Assembly: GCA_042408535.1 (NCBI GenBank)
Contig: JBHORA010000121.1
Span: forward strand, 1-15,680
Reading direction: 5' to 3'
Source: BPIH01 sp042408535
GTDB lineage: Bacteria > Chloroflexota > Limnocylindria > Limnocylindrales > CSP1-4
Length of the DNA: 15,680 nucleotides
Numbering within the stretch: position 1 is the stretch's first letter; each line of letters opens with the position of its first letter. The position numbers and the translations under genes were made by a program. This document shows, one piece after another, positions 5,918 through 14,500 of this stretch. The notes below the pieces were generated by a model, which was not told the DNA's origin, made no database searches, and worked only from the letters and a program-made list of their open reading frames with translations.

Positions 5918-7125
5918 GCCTCACCTCCACTGCTGCCTTCCTGAGCTGCGACGGCTCGCCGGTAGATCTCGGCCAGCCCCTGGTCGAGGCGGCGGAGATG
6001 GACGACCGACAGGCCGGCCGAGACGAGGGCCGGGGCGACCCGCGGCACGACGTCGTGATCGGCCGTCAGCCTGAGCCGACCCGGCGTCGGTGGATCGGGG
6101 CTGACGCTCCGAACGCCCGGGAGGGAGTCCAAGGCGCGGATCGCCCGCTCGGTCCCATCGGCACCGTCGGCGACGCCGACCTCGAGCTGCACCTCGCCGC
6201 TCCCGAGAGTCCGGCCCAGCTCCTCGACGGTGCCCTGGGCGACGAGGCGCCCCCGGACGAAGATCCCGACCCGGTCGCAGATCGACTGAACCTGCTCGAG
6301 CAGATGGGACGAGAGGAGGATCGCCAGCCCTCGCTCGTCGACGAGCCGCCGAATGAGGGCAAGGATCTCGGCCACGCCCTGCGGGTCGATGGCGATCGTC
6401 GGCTCGTCGAGGATGAGGATCTGGGGGTCCTTCACGAGGGCGTCGGCGATCCCGAGTCGCTGGCGCATGCCGCGCGAGTACGTCTCGACCCGCCGATCGG
6501 CATCGTCCGCTAGCCCGACCTGCTCGAGGACCGCGTCGATCCGACGCTCGGCCTCGGGCCCCGCGAGACCGTTCAGGCGAGCCGTGTAGCGGAGGTTCGC
6601 TCGCCCCGAGAGCGCCCCGTAGAAGCCGGCGTTGTCGGGCAGGTACCCGACCCGCCGCTTCACCTCGAGGGGATGGCGGGTCGGGTCGAGGCCGACGACC
6701 CGGGCCTCCCCGGCCGTCGGCTCGGAGAGGCCGAGGAGCATGAGGATCGTCGTCGTCTTCCCGGCTCCGTTCGGCCCGAGGAGCCCGTAGATCTCCCCCG
6801 CCCGAACCTCGAAGGTGAGCCGGTCGACGGCGACGAGATCGCCGTAGCGCTTCGTCAGGTTCCGAGTCCGGATGAGGAACCGGGGGTCGGTCGCCCCGGA
6901 CGCCGCCCGATTGGCTTCGGCCCTCCGGGCTCCCCGGGCGAGCGGCTCCCCGGCGGGGCCGGCGGCGGACGTCGACCCGCCCTCGGTCGGCGACCGGCCC
7001 TCGGGCGGCGACCCGGCCGGGTCGGGCCGCTTCGCCCCGCTGGCCCCTTGCCGACTCCGGAAGATCCGTGGCGGGCGGAGCCGCTCGGGCTGCCGCTCCG
7101 ATCCGCCGGTGGCCTGGCCCGTCAT
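5914..7125 (-). CDS. ABC transporter ATP-binding protein
   Basis: This is the ATPase of the ABC-2 transporter encoded by the overlapping downstream permease gene. In its 403 residues I see Walker A GPNGAGKT (117-124), signature region YSRGMRQRLG (216-225), Walker B ILILDEPT (236-243) and the switch histidine H274 in LLSSHLLEQV. The D-loop region reads IAIDPQG instead of the common NGLDPxG. Residues 310-403 are a C-terminal accessory domain. The first ~80 residues are an unusual Pro/Gly/Ser/Arg-rich extension before the catalytic domain begins at FLIRTRNLTKRYGD. The ATG at 7123-7125 has AGGAGG six bases upstream, so the extension is probably real. It starts 30 bases after the NEW3 gene. Confidence 0.95.
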   Translation of the reverse strand: MTGQATGGSERQPERLRPPRIFRSRQGASGAKRPDPAGSPPEGRSPTEGGSTSAAGPAGEPLARGARRAEANRAASGATDPRFLIRTRNLTKRYGDLVAVDRLTFEVRAGEIYGLLGPNGAGKTTTILMLLGLSEPTAGEARVVGLDPTRHPLEVKRRVGYLPDNAGFYGALSGRANLRYTARLNGLAGPEAERRIDAVLEQVGLADDADRRVETYSRGMRQRLGIADALVKDPQILILDEPTIAIDPQGVAEILALIRRLVDERGLAILLSSHLLEQVQSICDRVGIFVRGRLVAQGTVEELGRTLGSGEVQLEVGVADGADGTERAIRALDSLPGVRSVSPDPPTPGRLRLTADHDVVPRVAPALVSAGLSVVHLRRLDQGLAEIYRRAVAAQEGSSGGEA

Positions 7126-7155
7126 CGTCGTCCTCCTAACGGCGGCCCGAACGGC

Positions 7156-8454
7156 CTAGCGGCGACCGTAGCGGCTGAAGACCCAGCCGAGGCCGGCCAA
7201 GGTGGCGACGATGAGGGCAATCCCGACGAGGGCCCAGGTGAGCGAGGTCTCGATGGTCACCCGGATGTCCTCGGACGCGTTCGCCTGTTGGGTGGAGGCC
7301 CGGAAGGTGACGACGTAGTCGCCGGCGAGGGCGTCGCTCTGCGGGGTGATGCGGGCGGTCACCTGGACCTCCTGGCCCGCCGGGACATCGACGGTCTTGG
7401 GATCGAAGTCGACCGTCCAGCCGCTCGGTGGCGTCGCCGACAGGGTCACCCCCTGGAGGGGGGCGGTCCCGTCGTTCCGGATGACGAGCTGACGGGTGAT
7501 GACCGAGCCGGCTGTCCCGCTCGCGTTCAGACGCCCGTCGGGGGTCGTGATCGTCATCTGGTACGTGCCGGTGATCTCGACCGTCAGCTCCGTCTGGGCC
7601 GTTCGCGAGCCGGCGCTGGCGGTGACCTGGATCTGATACGTGCCGGCCTCGACGTTATCCGGCGGGTCCGCCTGGACGGAGAGGGTCGTCGAGCTTCCAG
7701 CGTTCACCGTCGCGCTCGCGGCTTGCGACTGGCCGCTCGGGCGAGCCGTGACGGTCCAACCCGAAGGGCCCTGGGCCCCGAGAGCGAAGGTGAGGTCTTC
7801 GGGGGTGTCGTTCCGGAGACGGACGCTGAAGTTGTAGGTCGCCGAAGAGGGACCCTGGAGGGTCGGGAAGTCGGACTCCAGCGAGACGCTCCCGGCCGCC
7901 TCGGGGTTTACCCGGACCGACAGCTCGAGCCGGTCGGAGAGGCTGCCCGAGGAGGCGGTCACGGCGAAGGTGTAGGTGCGGGCTTCGGCATCGGCCGGAA
8001 CGGTGACGTCGAGCCGAACGGACGGCGTCGAGCTCGGACTCGCCTGGACGGCGTCGACGACGTAGCCACCCCCGAGGATCGACGTTTCCCAGCCCTGCGG
8101 CACCCCGCTCACGGCGAGGGCAACGCGGCGAGCTTCGTCGACGGTTAGCTTCAGATTGAACGACACCTTCGATCCCGGCGCCACGACGACCGAGGGGTAG
8201 TCGGTCGTGAGCGTCAGGCCGCCCTGGGCGAGGACCGCCGGAGTGAGCGCGCTCAGGATGACGACGGCGGCTGTCGAGGCGGCGACCAGTGAACGGAGGA
8301 GGTGGCTCGAGCGCGGGCGAGTCCGGGGGCCGCTCACCTGTGCCGCGATGCGGCCCGGACCCGGGTCGACGCCCCACGAGAGCTCGAGCGAGCCATGGGA
8401 AACCGGCACCGCGACGGTTGCGCTTGTCGGCGGTGCATCCGCGTGCGTTGACAC
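7156..8454 (-). CDS. Secreted NEW3-domain protein with C-terminal anchor
   Basis: This 432-residue extracytoplasmic protein is built from immunoglobulin-like NEW3 (alpha-galactosidase-associated) repeats. A signal-like hydrophobic segment (about 53-76) ends in LTPAVLA before QGG. Three beta-sandwich units follow, at about 80-182, 183-290 and 291-400. The motif PSGWTV or QGWET recurs, and the last unit has GTAPLQGVTLSATPPSGW. A transmembrane helix (about 404-425) and SRYGRR form the tail, so most of the protein faces outside. The GTG at 8452-8454 has AGGAGG six bases upstream. It places about 50 polar residues before the signal segment, which is long. A GTG at 8335-8337 would give a standard signal peptide but lacks a ribosome binding site. 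It heads the operon with the ABC-2 ATPase and permease, a combination known from other bacteria and archaea. Confidence 0.9.
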   Translation of the reverse strand: MSTHADAPPTSATVAVPVSHGSLELSWGVDPGPGRIAAQVSGPRTRPRSSHLLRSLVAASTAAVVILSALTPAVLAQGGLTLTTDYPSVVVAPGSKVSFNLKLTVDEARRVALAVSGVPQGWETSILGGGYVVDAVQASPSSTPSVRLDVTVPADAEARTYTFAVTASSGSLSDRLELSVRVNPEAAGSVSLESDFPTLQGPSSATYNFSVRLRNDTPEDLTFALGAQGPSGWTVTARPSGQSQAASATVNAGSSTTLSVQADPPDNVEAGTYQIQVTASAGSRTAQTELTVEITGTYQMTITTPDGRLNASGTAGSVITRQLVIRNDGTAPLQGVTLSATPPSGWTVDFDPKTVDVPAGQEVQVTARITPQSDALAGDYVVTFRASTQQANASEDIRVTIETSLTWALVGIALIVATLAGLGWVFSRYGRR

Positions 8455-8460
8455 CCGTAA

Positions 8461-8466
8461 CCTCCT
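8461..8466 (-). promoter_or_regulatory. Ribosome binding site deciding the NEW3 start
   Basis: Minus-strand AGGAGG is six bases before the GTG at 8452-8454. This supports that upstream start over the later GTG at 8335-8337, even though it lengthens the N-region ahead of the signal peptide. Confidence 0.7.
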
Positions 8467-8600
8467 GCGATCGAACCTGGCCGACCCTGGACGACGGTGG
8501 TGCGCGGTCAACAGCCTCGACGAGCAGCGCCGCAGCCGGTGCCCGACCGCGCGACGAACAGGCAACGGGGCCGCGTCGGCTGCCGACGGGCCACGCATCG

Positions 8601-8622
8601 TGCGGCACGCCAGTGTGCCGCA
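8601..8622. promoter_or_regulatory. Inverted repeat upstream of the NEW3 operon
   Basis: TGCGGCAC and GTGCCGCA form perfect 8-bp arms around six bases. The site lies about 150 bp upstream of the NEW3 start and just downstream of an AT-rich patch that could hold the promoter. This is the geometry of a repressor operator or of a leader hairpin. No regulator gene is adjacent to assign it to. Confidence 0.4.
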
Positions 8623-8955
8623 TCGATGGGCAACCCTGCAACCAAGAGATGATTCATGCTCGACAATGATTCGGCAACACGAAGGCCGAGGCCGATAGCC
8701 CCAGCGCCAGCGGCGGCACTCGGCCGAGCGCGGCGCGGCTGGCACCGGCGTGGGCGAGGGTCGGCCGATCCTCGCGGCGGGGGGCGAGCTGGCGCGCATC
8801 GCTTCTGCCCGGCGTATCCCTTGCGCGTCTTCGAGCCCATCCCGGCCCTCGGGGTCGGCCTGGCCGCCCTCCTCGCCCAGGCGTGCCGTGCACCCCTGAT
8901 CCTCGGTGGGTCGTCGCGCCGGTCCCACCCGGGTGCCTTCAGCTCTCCCCCTGCG

Positions 8956-9025
8956 CCCCGTCCCCGGGCGGGCGGCCCCGTCCCCCGGGTTGGCCGCCCC
9001 CGTCCCCCGGGCGTGCGCCCCCGTG
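8956..9025 (-). repeat. Imperfect 20-22-bp G-tract repeats
   Basis: CCCCGTCCCC-type units begin at 8956, 8976, 8998 and 9019. On the minus strand this gives a dense series of runs of four or five G separated by 2-10 bases, such as GGGGGACGGGGGCGG. That pattern has strong G-quadruplex potential on the strand of the NEW3 operon, about 500 bp upstream of it. No coding role is apparent. Confidence 0.6.
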
Positions 9026-9285
9026 TCGCCGGAAGTGTGCGCCGGAGTCACGAGATCGACAGCGGGAGCCCAGGCGGACCGCGCGGGGCCGGACCACCCG
9101 GGGGCCGTGCCAAGGGAACACGAAAGCGGCCGACTCTGGTGTTCGGAGCGCGCCGTCAGAGAGGAGAGCGACCCTCGCGGCCGGCTCCCCTGAGCGGGCG
9201 GACCGGGCCCACGCTCGCTCATCGCAGGTGCCCAGACACCGGGGTCCAGAGCGGCGTTCGCCGGGCGCTTGACCGACCGTGGCTG

Positions 9286-9314
9286 TTGACAGACCGCGCT
9301 CCGTGCCCGATCCT
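9286..9314 (+). promoter_or_regulatory. Possible promoter for the zinc-ribbon gene
   Basis: A perfect -35 hexamer TTGACA (9286-9291) is followed after 17 bases by GATCCT, a poor -10 match. It points at the 64-residue zinc-ribbon gene, about 170 bases downstream. The weak -10 makes this tentative. Confidence 0.25.
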
Positions 9315-9485
9315 TGCCACCAGCGCGCCGCTGCCCCTCGATTTCCTTCCAGAGGTGTGCGCCGCGCGAACAGATGGTGTGGCGCTGGCTGAGCCAGCCC
9401 GGCAGTCCCCCGCTCCGTCCTTCGACCCGACGTCGAGCGGCTCGGGCCGCCGCCCGCCCAGCCGCGCCAGAAAGGAACAACGACC

Positions 9486-9680
9486 ATGAACCTTCGAAGC
9501 GAGCGCTTCCCGCTCGCCGTCGCCCGCCGGCTCTCCGATCGACGTCGGGCGCGGCGGCGTCGGGGGCCGACCCGGGATCTCTACTGCCGAACGAACGGCT
9601 GCACGACGTTCCTCGTGCTCGATCCGAACGGGACGACCGCAACCTGTCCAGTGTGCGGCGCCCGACGCCGGATCGCCTGA
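9486..9680 (+). CDS. Small zinc-ribbon protein
   Basis: This is a 64-residue basic protein that I cannot assign to a named family. Residues 1-30 are Arg-rich (SDRRRARRRRG). Residues 34-57 form a zinc-ribbon pattern: C34-x4-C39, then C54-P-V-C57-G, separated by 14 residues that include FLVLDPNGTT, which fits a beta hairpin between two zinc knuckles. Zinc ribbons of this size usually bind nucleic acid or are protein partners; that role is inference. The ATG at 9486-9488 is preceded by AAAGGA about nine bases away. It stands alone between a gene-poor region and the aminotransferase, from which it is separated by 239 bases with no clear feature. Confidence 0.7.
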   Translation: MNLRSERFPLAVARRLSDRRRARRRRGPTRDLYCRTNGCTTFLVLDPNGTTATCPVCGARRRIA

Positions 9681-9919
9681 GCTCGGAGCCGACGCACCCC
9701 TCGCCTGCTCGGCGATCAGGAGCGAGCACCTGCAGACGCGTCCGTCGGCCGGCGGCGGGCACGATCGTCGGCGGTCATCGTCCACGACAGACCACCGTTC
9801 CGTAGACCGGTCACCGGCGACGCCCGCCCCTCGTGGCCTGGCAAGATGCCCCGAGCCGAAGCTGGCCGCCGTAGGCGGTTTCCATTGCTGCCGTCGATGC
9901 CCACACAGGGAGCCCTCCG
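9681..9919. other. Short intergenic region without clear features
   Basis: Only weak inverted repeats are visible (for example TGCTCG at 9706 and CGAGCA at 9723). I found no convincing terminator or promoter. A frame from ATG 9846 is out of frame with the aminotransferase and has no domain. Confidence 0.4.
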
Positions 9920-11395
9920 ATGCCCGTCCCACCGACCGATCCGAGCCACCCCGGCGTCACCACTCCGGACGCCTCGCCGCCACCCGACCCGGCGCCCGAG
10001 ATCCCGATCGCGGAGGCGATCGGGGCCGGCCCCGGCCCCCACCGGGCCATCGATCGGGACCGCCTGACGGCCCTCCTCGAGGCGGAGCTCCGAGCCTTCG
10101 CCGACCGCCATCCGCGCTCGGCAGCCCTCTTCGAGCGGGCGAAGGGCTCCCTCCTCGCCGGCGTGCCGATGAACTGGATGGTGAAGTGGGCTGGCCCCTT
10201 CCCGCTCTTTGTCGAGGCCGCCTCGGGCGCCCGCTTCCGGTGCGTCGACGGCCACGAGTACGTCGACTTCTGCCTCGGCGACACCGGGGCGATGGCCGGC
10301 CACGGACCCAGCCCCACGATCGCGGCCGTCGAACGCCAGCTCCGGCGTAGGATCACCCACATGCTGCCGACGGAGGACGCCATCGCGGCCGGCGAAGCCC
10401 TCCAGGCGCGCTTCGGGCTCCGCTACTGGCAGTTCACGATGACCGCCACCGACGCCAACCGCTTCGCCATTCGCCTCGCCCGCCACGTGACCGGCCGTCG
10501 GTGGATCGTCGTCCACAACTTCAACTACCACGGCTCGGTCGACGAGACCTTCGCCGTGATCGGCCCGGACGGTACCGTCGTCCCGCGCCGCGGCAACCTC
10601 GGACCGCCCGTCGACCCCGCCCTCACGACCAGGGTCGTCGAGTTCAACGACGTCCCGGCTCTGGAGCGAGCGCTCGCCGATGGAGAGGTCGCCGCCGTCT
10701 TGGTCGAGCCGGCCCTGACGAACGTCGGCATCGTCCTCCCCGAGCCCGGCTACCACGACGCCCTTCGCGAGCTGACGGCCGCCACAGGGACGATCCTCGT
10801 CATCGACGAGACCCACACCATCTGCGCCGGACCGGGCGGCTACACGGCCGCCTTCGGGCTCCGACCCGACGTCGTCACCATCGGCAAGACGATCGGAGGT
10901 GGGATCCCGGCCGGGGCGTACGGCTTCACCGAGGAACTCGGGGACCGCGTGGCAGCCTCCATCGATCGCGAGGACTGCGACGTCGGCGGCATCGGCGGGA
11001 CCCTCGCCGGCTACGCCCTCTCGACGGCAGCCGTGCGGGCGACCCTCAGCGAGGTCCTCACCGCCGAGGCGTACGCCCGCATGATCCCCCTCGCCGCGCG
11101 CTGGACGACCGGGGTCGCCGACGTCATCCGGAGCCGGCGGCTGCCGTGGCACGTCACCCGCCTCGGTGCCCGGGCGGAATACCACTTTCTCCCCGACCCG
11201 CCCCGAACCGGCAGCGACCAGTGGCGAGCCGGCGACCCGGAGCTCGAACGGTACCTCCACCTGGCGGCCATGAACCGGGGTGTCCTCATGACCCCCTTTC
11301 ACAACATGGCCCTCGTGTCGCCGGCGACGACGGCGGTCGACATCGATCGCCACACCGAGGTCTTCGACACGGCCGTCGCGAGCCTCCTGGGCTGA
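9920..11395 (+). CDS. Class III PLP-dependent aminotransferase
   Basis: This is a fold-type I, class III aminotransferase, related to glutamate-1-semialdehyde aminomutase and often annotated as aspartate aminotransferase family. In its 491 residues the PLP-binding lysine is K323 in TIGKTIGGGIPAG. The cofactor-ring aspartate is D296 in LVIDETHT, the YHG motif is at 203-205, and GGTLAGYAL at 359-367 contributes phosphate contacts from the partner subunit. The phosphate-binding loop reads TATDANRFAIRLAR (175-188) instead of the common SGSEAN, as in an actinobacterial-type subgroup. Residues 1-40 are a Pro-rich extension. The ATG at 9920-9922 has GGGAG eight bases upstream. It is monocistronic as far as can be seen. 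The amino donor and acceptor cannot be inferred; hemL is unlikely without other haem genes. Confidence 0.92.
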   Translation: MPVPPTDPSHPGVTTPDASPPPDPAPEIPIAEAIGAGPGPHRAIDRDRLTALLEAELRAFADRHPRSAALFERAKGSLLAGVPMNWMVKWAGPFPLFVEAASGARFRCVDGHEYVDFCLGDTGAMAGHGPSPTIAAVERQLRRRITHMLPTEDAIAAGEALQARFGLRYWQFTMTATDANRFAIRLARHVTGRRWIVVHNFNYHGSVDETFAVIGPDGTVVPRRGNLGPPVDPALTTRVVEFNDVPALERALADGEVAAVLVEPALTNVGIVLPEPGYHDALRELTAATGTILVIDETHTICAGPGGYTAAFGLRPDVVTIGKTIGGGIPAGAYGFTEELGDRVAASIDREDCDVGGIGGTLAGYALSTAAVRATLSEVLTAEAYARMIPLAARWTTGVADVIRSRRLPWHVTRLGARAEYHFLPDPPRTGSDQWRAGDPELERYLHLAAMNRGVLMTPFHNMALVSPATTAVDIDRHTEVFDTAVASLLG

Positions 11396-11441
11396 GCCAT
11401 CCGCGCGGGCCGATCCCCCGGGCAGCGCGCGTCACTTCGGT

Positions 11442-11528
11442 GTCGGGTCGCGGCCCGTCGGGGCACCGCAGGTCGCGTCGCGGCCCGTCGGGTCACCGCA
11501 GGTCGGGTCGCCGCCCATCGCGCCACAG
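11442..11528. repeat. 30-bp tandem repeat, about three copies
   Basis: Units start GTCGSGTCGCSGCCC at 11442, 11472 and 11502. The first two are 30 bases with two differences; the third is shorter and diverged. A further partial unit (TCGGTCGCGCCACA) follows. It lies between the aminotransferase stop and the nuclease-helicase start. No terminator or promoter is obvious there. Function is unknown; it may simply be slippage. Confidence 0.75.
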
Positions 11529-11576
11529 TCGGTCGCGCCACAAGAGCTGACACGACGAGGCGCTAGGCTGGGGACG

Positions 11577-14500
11577 ATGCAGCGACGTGACGGTCAGCTC
11601 CTCGTCTCGGCAACCGACCTCGCTGCCTGGCTCGCGTGCGATCACCTCGCCAGCCTCGAGCTCGGGGCCGTCGCCGGCCTCTGGGACCGGCCCTGGGATC
11701 GCCACGATCCAGAGCTCGAGATCCTTCGCCAGTACGGGGACGAGCACGAGCGCCGCTTCCTCGAGCGGCTCCGGGCCGACAGTCGCTCGGTCGTCGCGCT
11801 CGAACGCCCGAGCGGTTCGTCGGTCGAAGGACTCCGCGCCGCCGAGGCGGCGACCGTCGAGGCCATGCGGGCGGGCGTCGGAGCGATCTACCAGGCGACC
11901 CTGTTCGACGGCCGCTGGCTCGGCCACCCAGACTTCCTCGTCCGCGTCGAGCAGGAGAGCCCGGCCTTCGGGCCCTGGAGCTACGAGGTCGTCGACACGA
12001 AGCTCGCTCGGTCGGTGAAGGGCGGCGCCCTCATCCAGGTCTGCCTCTACGCTGCCCGCCTCACCGACATCCAGGGAAGGCCACCCGAGTTCGTCCACGT
12101 CGTCACCGGCGACGGCCGCGCCCATCCCGTCCGTCTGGCGGAGATCGAGGCCTACTTCCGGACCGTGAAGCTCGGCTTCGAGCGGGTCGTCTTCGGCGGC
12201 TCGTCGACGCCGCCGCGGGACCCGGCCACGGCGGCGACGTACCCGCATCCGGTCGACCATTGCCGGGTTTGCGCCTGGTTCCCCCGCTGCATCGACCGCC
12301 GCCGGGCCGACGACCACCTCTCTCTCGTGGCCGGGATGACCCGCCGCGTCGCCGAGCGGCTGACCGAGGCCGGGATCCCGACCCTCGCCGCCCTCGGCCG
12401 ACTGCCACCCACGGCCGCCGTAGCCGAGATCCGGAAGACGACCTTCGATCGGCTCCGCGAGCAGGCCCGCCTCCAGCTCGAGGGTCGAACGAGCGGGCGC
12501 CTCCTCTACGAGCTCGTTCCGCCGGCTGTCGACGAGCCGGTTCGGGGCCTCGCCCTCCTGCCGGAGCCCTCGCCCCTCGATCTCTTCTTCGACATCGAGG
12601 CCGACCCCTGGGTCATCGACGGCGGTCTCGAGTACCTCTTCGGCGTCCTCGAACCGCCCGACGGGGCGGCCGCCGAACCGCCCGACGCCGAGCCGACCTA
12701 CACACCGATCTGGGCCCACGACCGCGCCGCCGAACGGGCCGCCCTGGAGCGCTTCCTCGACCTCGTCATCGAGCGGCTCGAGCGGGATCCGGCGATGCAC
12801 GTCTACCACTACGGCGACTACGAGGCCAGCGCCCTCAAGCGGCTCGTCCAGCGCCACCAGACCCGGGAGGCAGAGCTCGATCGCCTCCTCCGGGCCGGCG
12901 TCCTCGTCGACCTCTTCGCCGTCGTCCGGACCGGCCTTCGGATCGCGACCGAGTCGTATTCACTCAAGGCGATCGAACGGCTCTACCTCCCGGCCCGCGA
13001 AGGGCCGGTCACCGACGCCGGCTTCTCGGTCGTCGCCTACGAGGCCTGGCTCCGCGACCGGGACGAGCGGCATCTCGCCGAACTGGCCGCCTACAACCGG
13101 GACGACTGCCTCTCCGCCTGGCGCCTTCGCGACTGGCTCGAGGACCGGCGTCGGGAGGCCATCGCCCGTGGTTGGTCCCTGCCGCGGCCGGAGCTCCGCC
13201 CGGGCGATCCGTCCGAGGCCGTGGCCAACTGGGACGAGGAGACGGCCCGCCGAGAAGCGGAGCTGCGGGCCGGGCTCCCGGCCGATCCCGACGTCCGCTC
13301 GGCCGAGGAGGCTGCCCGGGACCTCCTGGCCGGGCTCGTCAACTACTTTCGCCGCGAGGACAAGCCCGCCTGGTGGCGCTGGTTCGAGCTCGCCGAGAAC
13401 CTCGAGATGGACGGCCTCGTCGAGGCGCCCGACGCCATCGGCGGGCTCGAGCGGGTCGGGGAGGTCGGCCGCGAGGGCCGCTCCGCCGTCATCCGCTACC
13501 GGTTCCCGCCCCAGGACCACCGGTTCGCCCCGGGGGACGGCGTCTGGGCCCCGCGCTCGGGTACGCACCCCGCGCAGCGTGCCGGCACCGTGGTCGCCGT
13601 CGACGACGTGGCCGGCACGATCGACCTTCGGCGCCCGGCCGGTCGCCCGGACCCGCCAGCCCTCATCCCCGACAAGCCTCGCCCGACCCGCCCCCTCGCC
13701 GAAGCCCTCGCCCGCTTCGCCGACGACGTCATCGAGCGCGGCATGGATGCCCCCGGGCGCTATCGAGCCGCCCGCGACCTCCTCCTCCGGCTCCCGCCCC
13801 GCCTCGCTGCCGGGCTCGCCGACGGTCCGCTTCGGCGGTCGGACGAGTCGGTCCTCGATGCCGCCCGGCGGCTGGCCGGGGAGCTCGAGGGGGGCGTCCT
13901 CGCCGTCCAGGGCCCGCCCGGAACCGGCAAGACGTACACCGGGGCCCGGCTCGCCCTCGCTGCCCTCGGGGCTGGTCGTGGACCGATCGCCCTGACCGCC
14001 CAGTCACACCGGGCCATCGGGAACGCCGTCGAGGCCCTCGTCGAGGCCGCGGCCGCCGAGGGGCGCCGGGTCCGGATCGTCCAGAAGCGGGACACCGCCG
14101 AGGGGGCTCCCACGATCCCCGGGGTCGAGACCGTGACGACGAACGAAGCCGTCGACGCGGCCCTCGCCCGGGGCGTCGACGTCGTCGCCGGGACGCCCTG
14201 GCTCTTCTCCCGGCCGGACCTCGACGAAGCCTTTGGGATCCTCGTCGTCGACGAGGCGGGCCAGCTCGCCCTCGCCTCGGTCCTCGCCGCCAGCCTCGCC
14301 GCCCGGTCCCTCGTCCTGCTCGGCGACCCGAACCAGCTGCCCCAGGTGAGCCAGGGTCTCCACCCGCCGGGCGCCGATGCCTCGGCCCTCGCTCACCTCC
14401 TGGCCGGGCAGGCCACCCTCCCCGACTCCCTCGGCCTCTTCATCGACGAGACGCGCCGGATGCACCCGGCCATCACGGCCTTCGTCTCCGAGCTCTTCTA

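Larger units (their letters stand above)
8455..9485. other. Gene-poor stretch of about 1 kb
   Basis: No frame here has recognisable protein domains, a good ribosome binding site or a plausible composition. The open frames are Arg/Pro/Gly-rich, as expected by chance at this GC content. The stretch holds an inverted repeat at 8601-8622, a relatively AT-rich patch at 8641-8685 that may contain the NEW3 operon promoter, a G-tract repeat block at 8956-9025, and a possible plus-strand promoter at 9286-9314. I did not recognise RNase P RNA, tmRNA, SRP RNA or a known riboswitch, but I cannot exclude an unfamiliar RNA. Confidence 0.5.

Noticed and set aside
6673..8148. 491-codon plus-strand frame opposite the ABC ATPase and NEW3 genes
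   Set aside because: Antisense shadow; it spans two real genes and lacks any domain.
8455..8490. tRNA T-arm-like GGTTCGATC on the minus strand
   Set aside because: No acceptor stem, D arm or anticodon arm can be fitted around it, and it overlaps the NEW3 ribosome binding site.
8939..9487. 182-codon minus-strand frame in the gene-poor region
   Set aside because: Composition is chance-like, it contains the G-tract repeats, and no conserved motif is visible.
8656..9489. 277-codon plus-strand frame in the gene-poor region
   Set aside because: No ribosome binding site, no domain, and low-complexity Arg/Pro/Gly composition. It ends overlapping the start of the zinc-ribbon gene.
9716..11353. 545-codon minus-strand frame opposite the aminotransferase
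   Set aside because: Antisense to a gene with intact PLP motifs. Its composition is Gly/Asp/Arg/Val-rich with no recognisable domain.
11442..11528. Replication-origin iterons
   Set aside because: Only about three diverged copies, no AT-rich unwinding region, and no replication initiator gene nearby.
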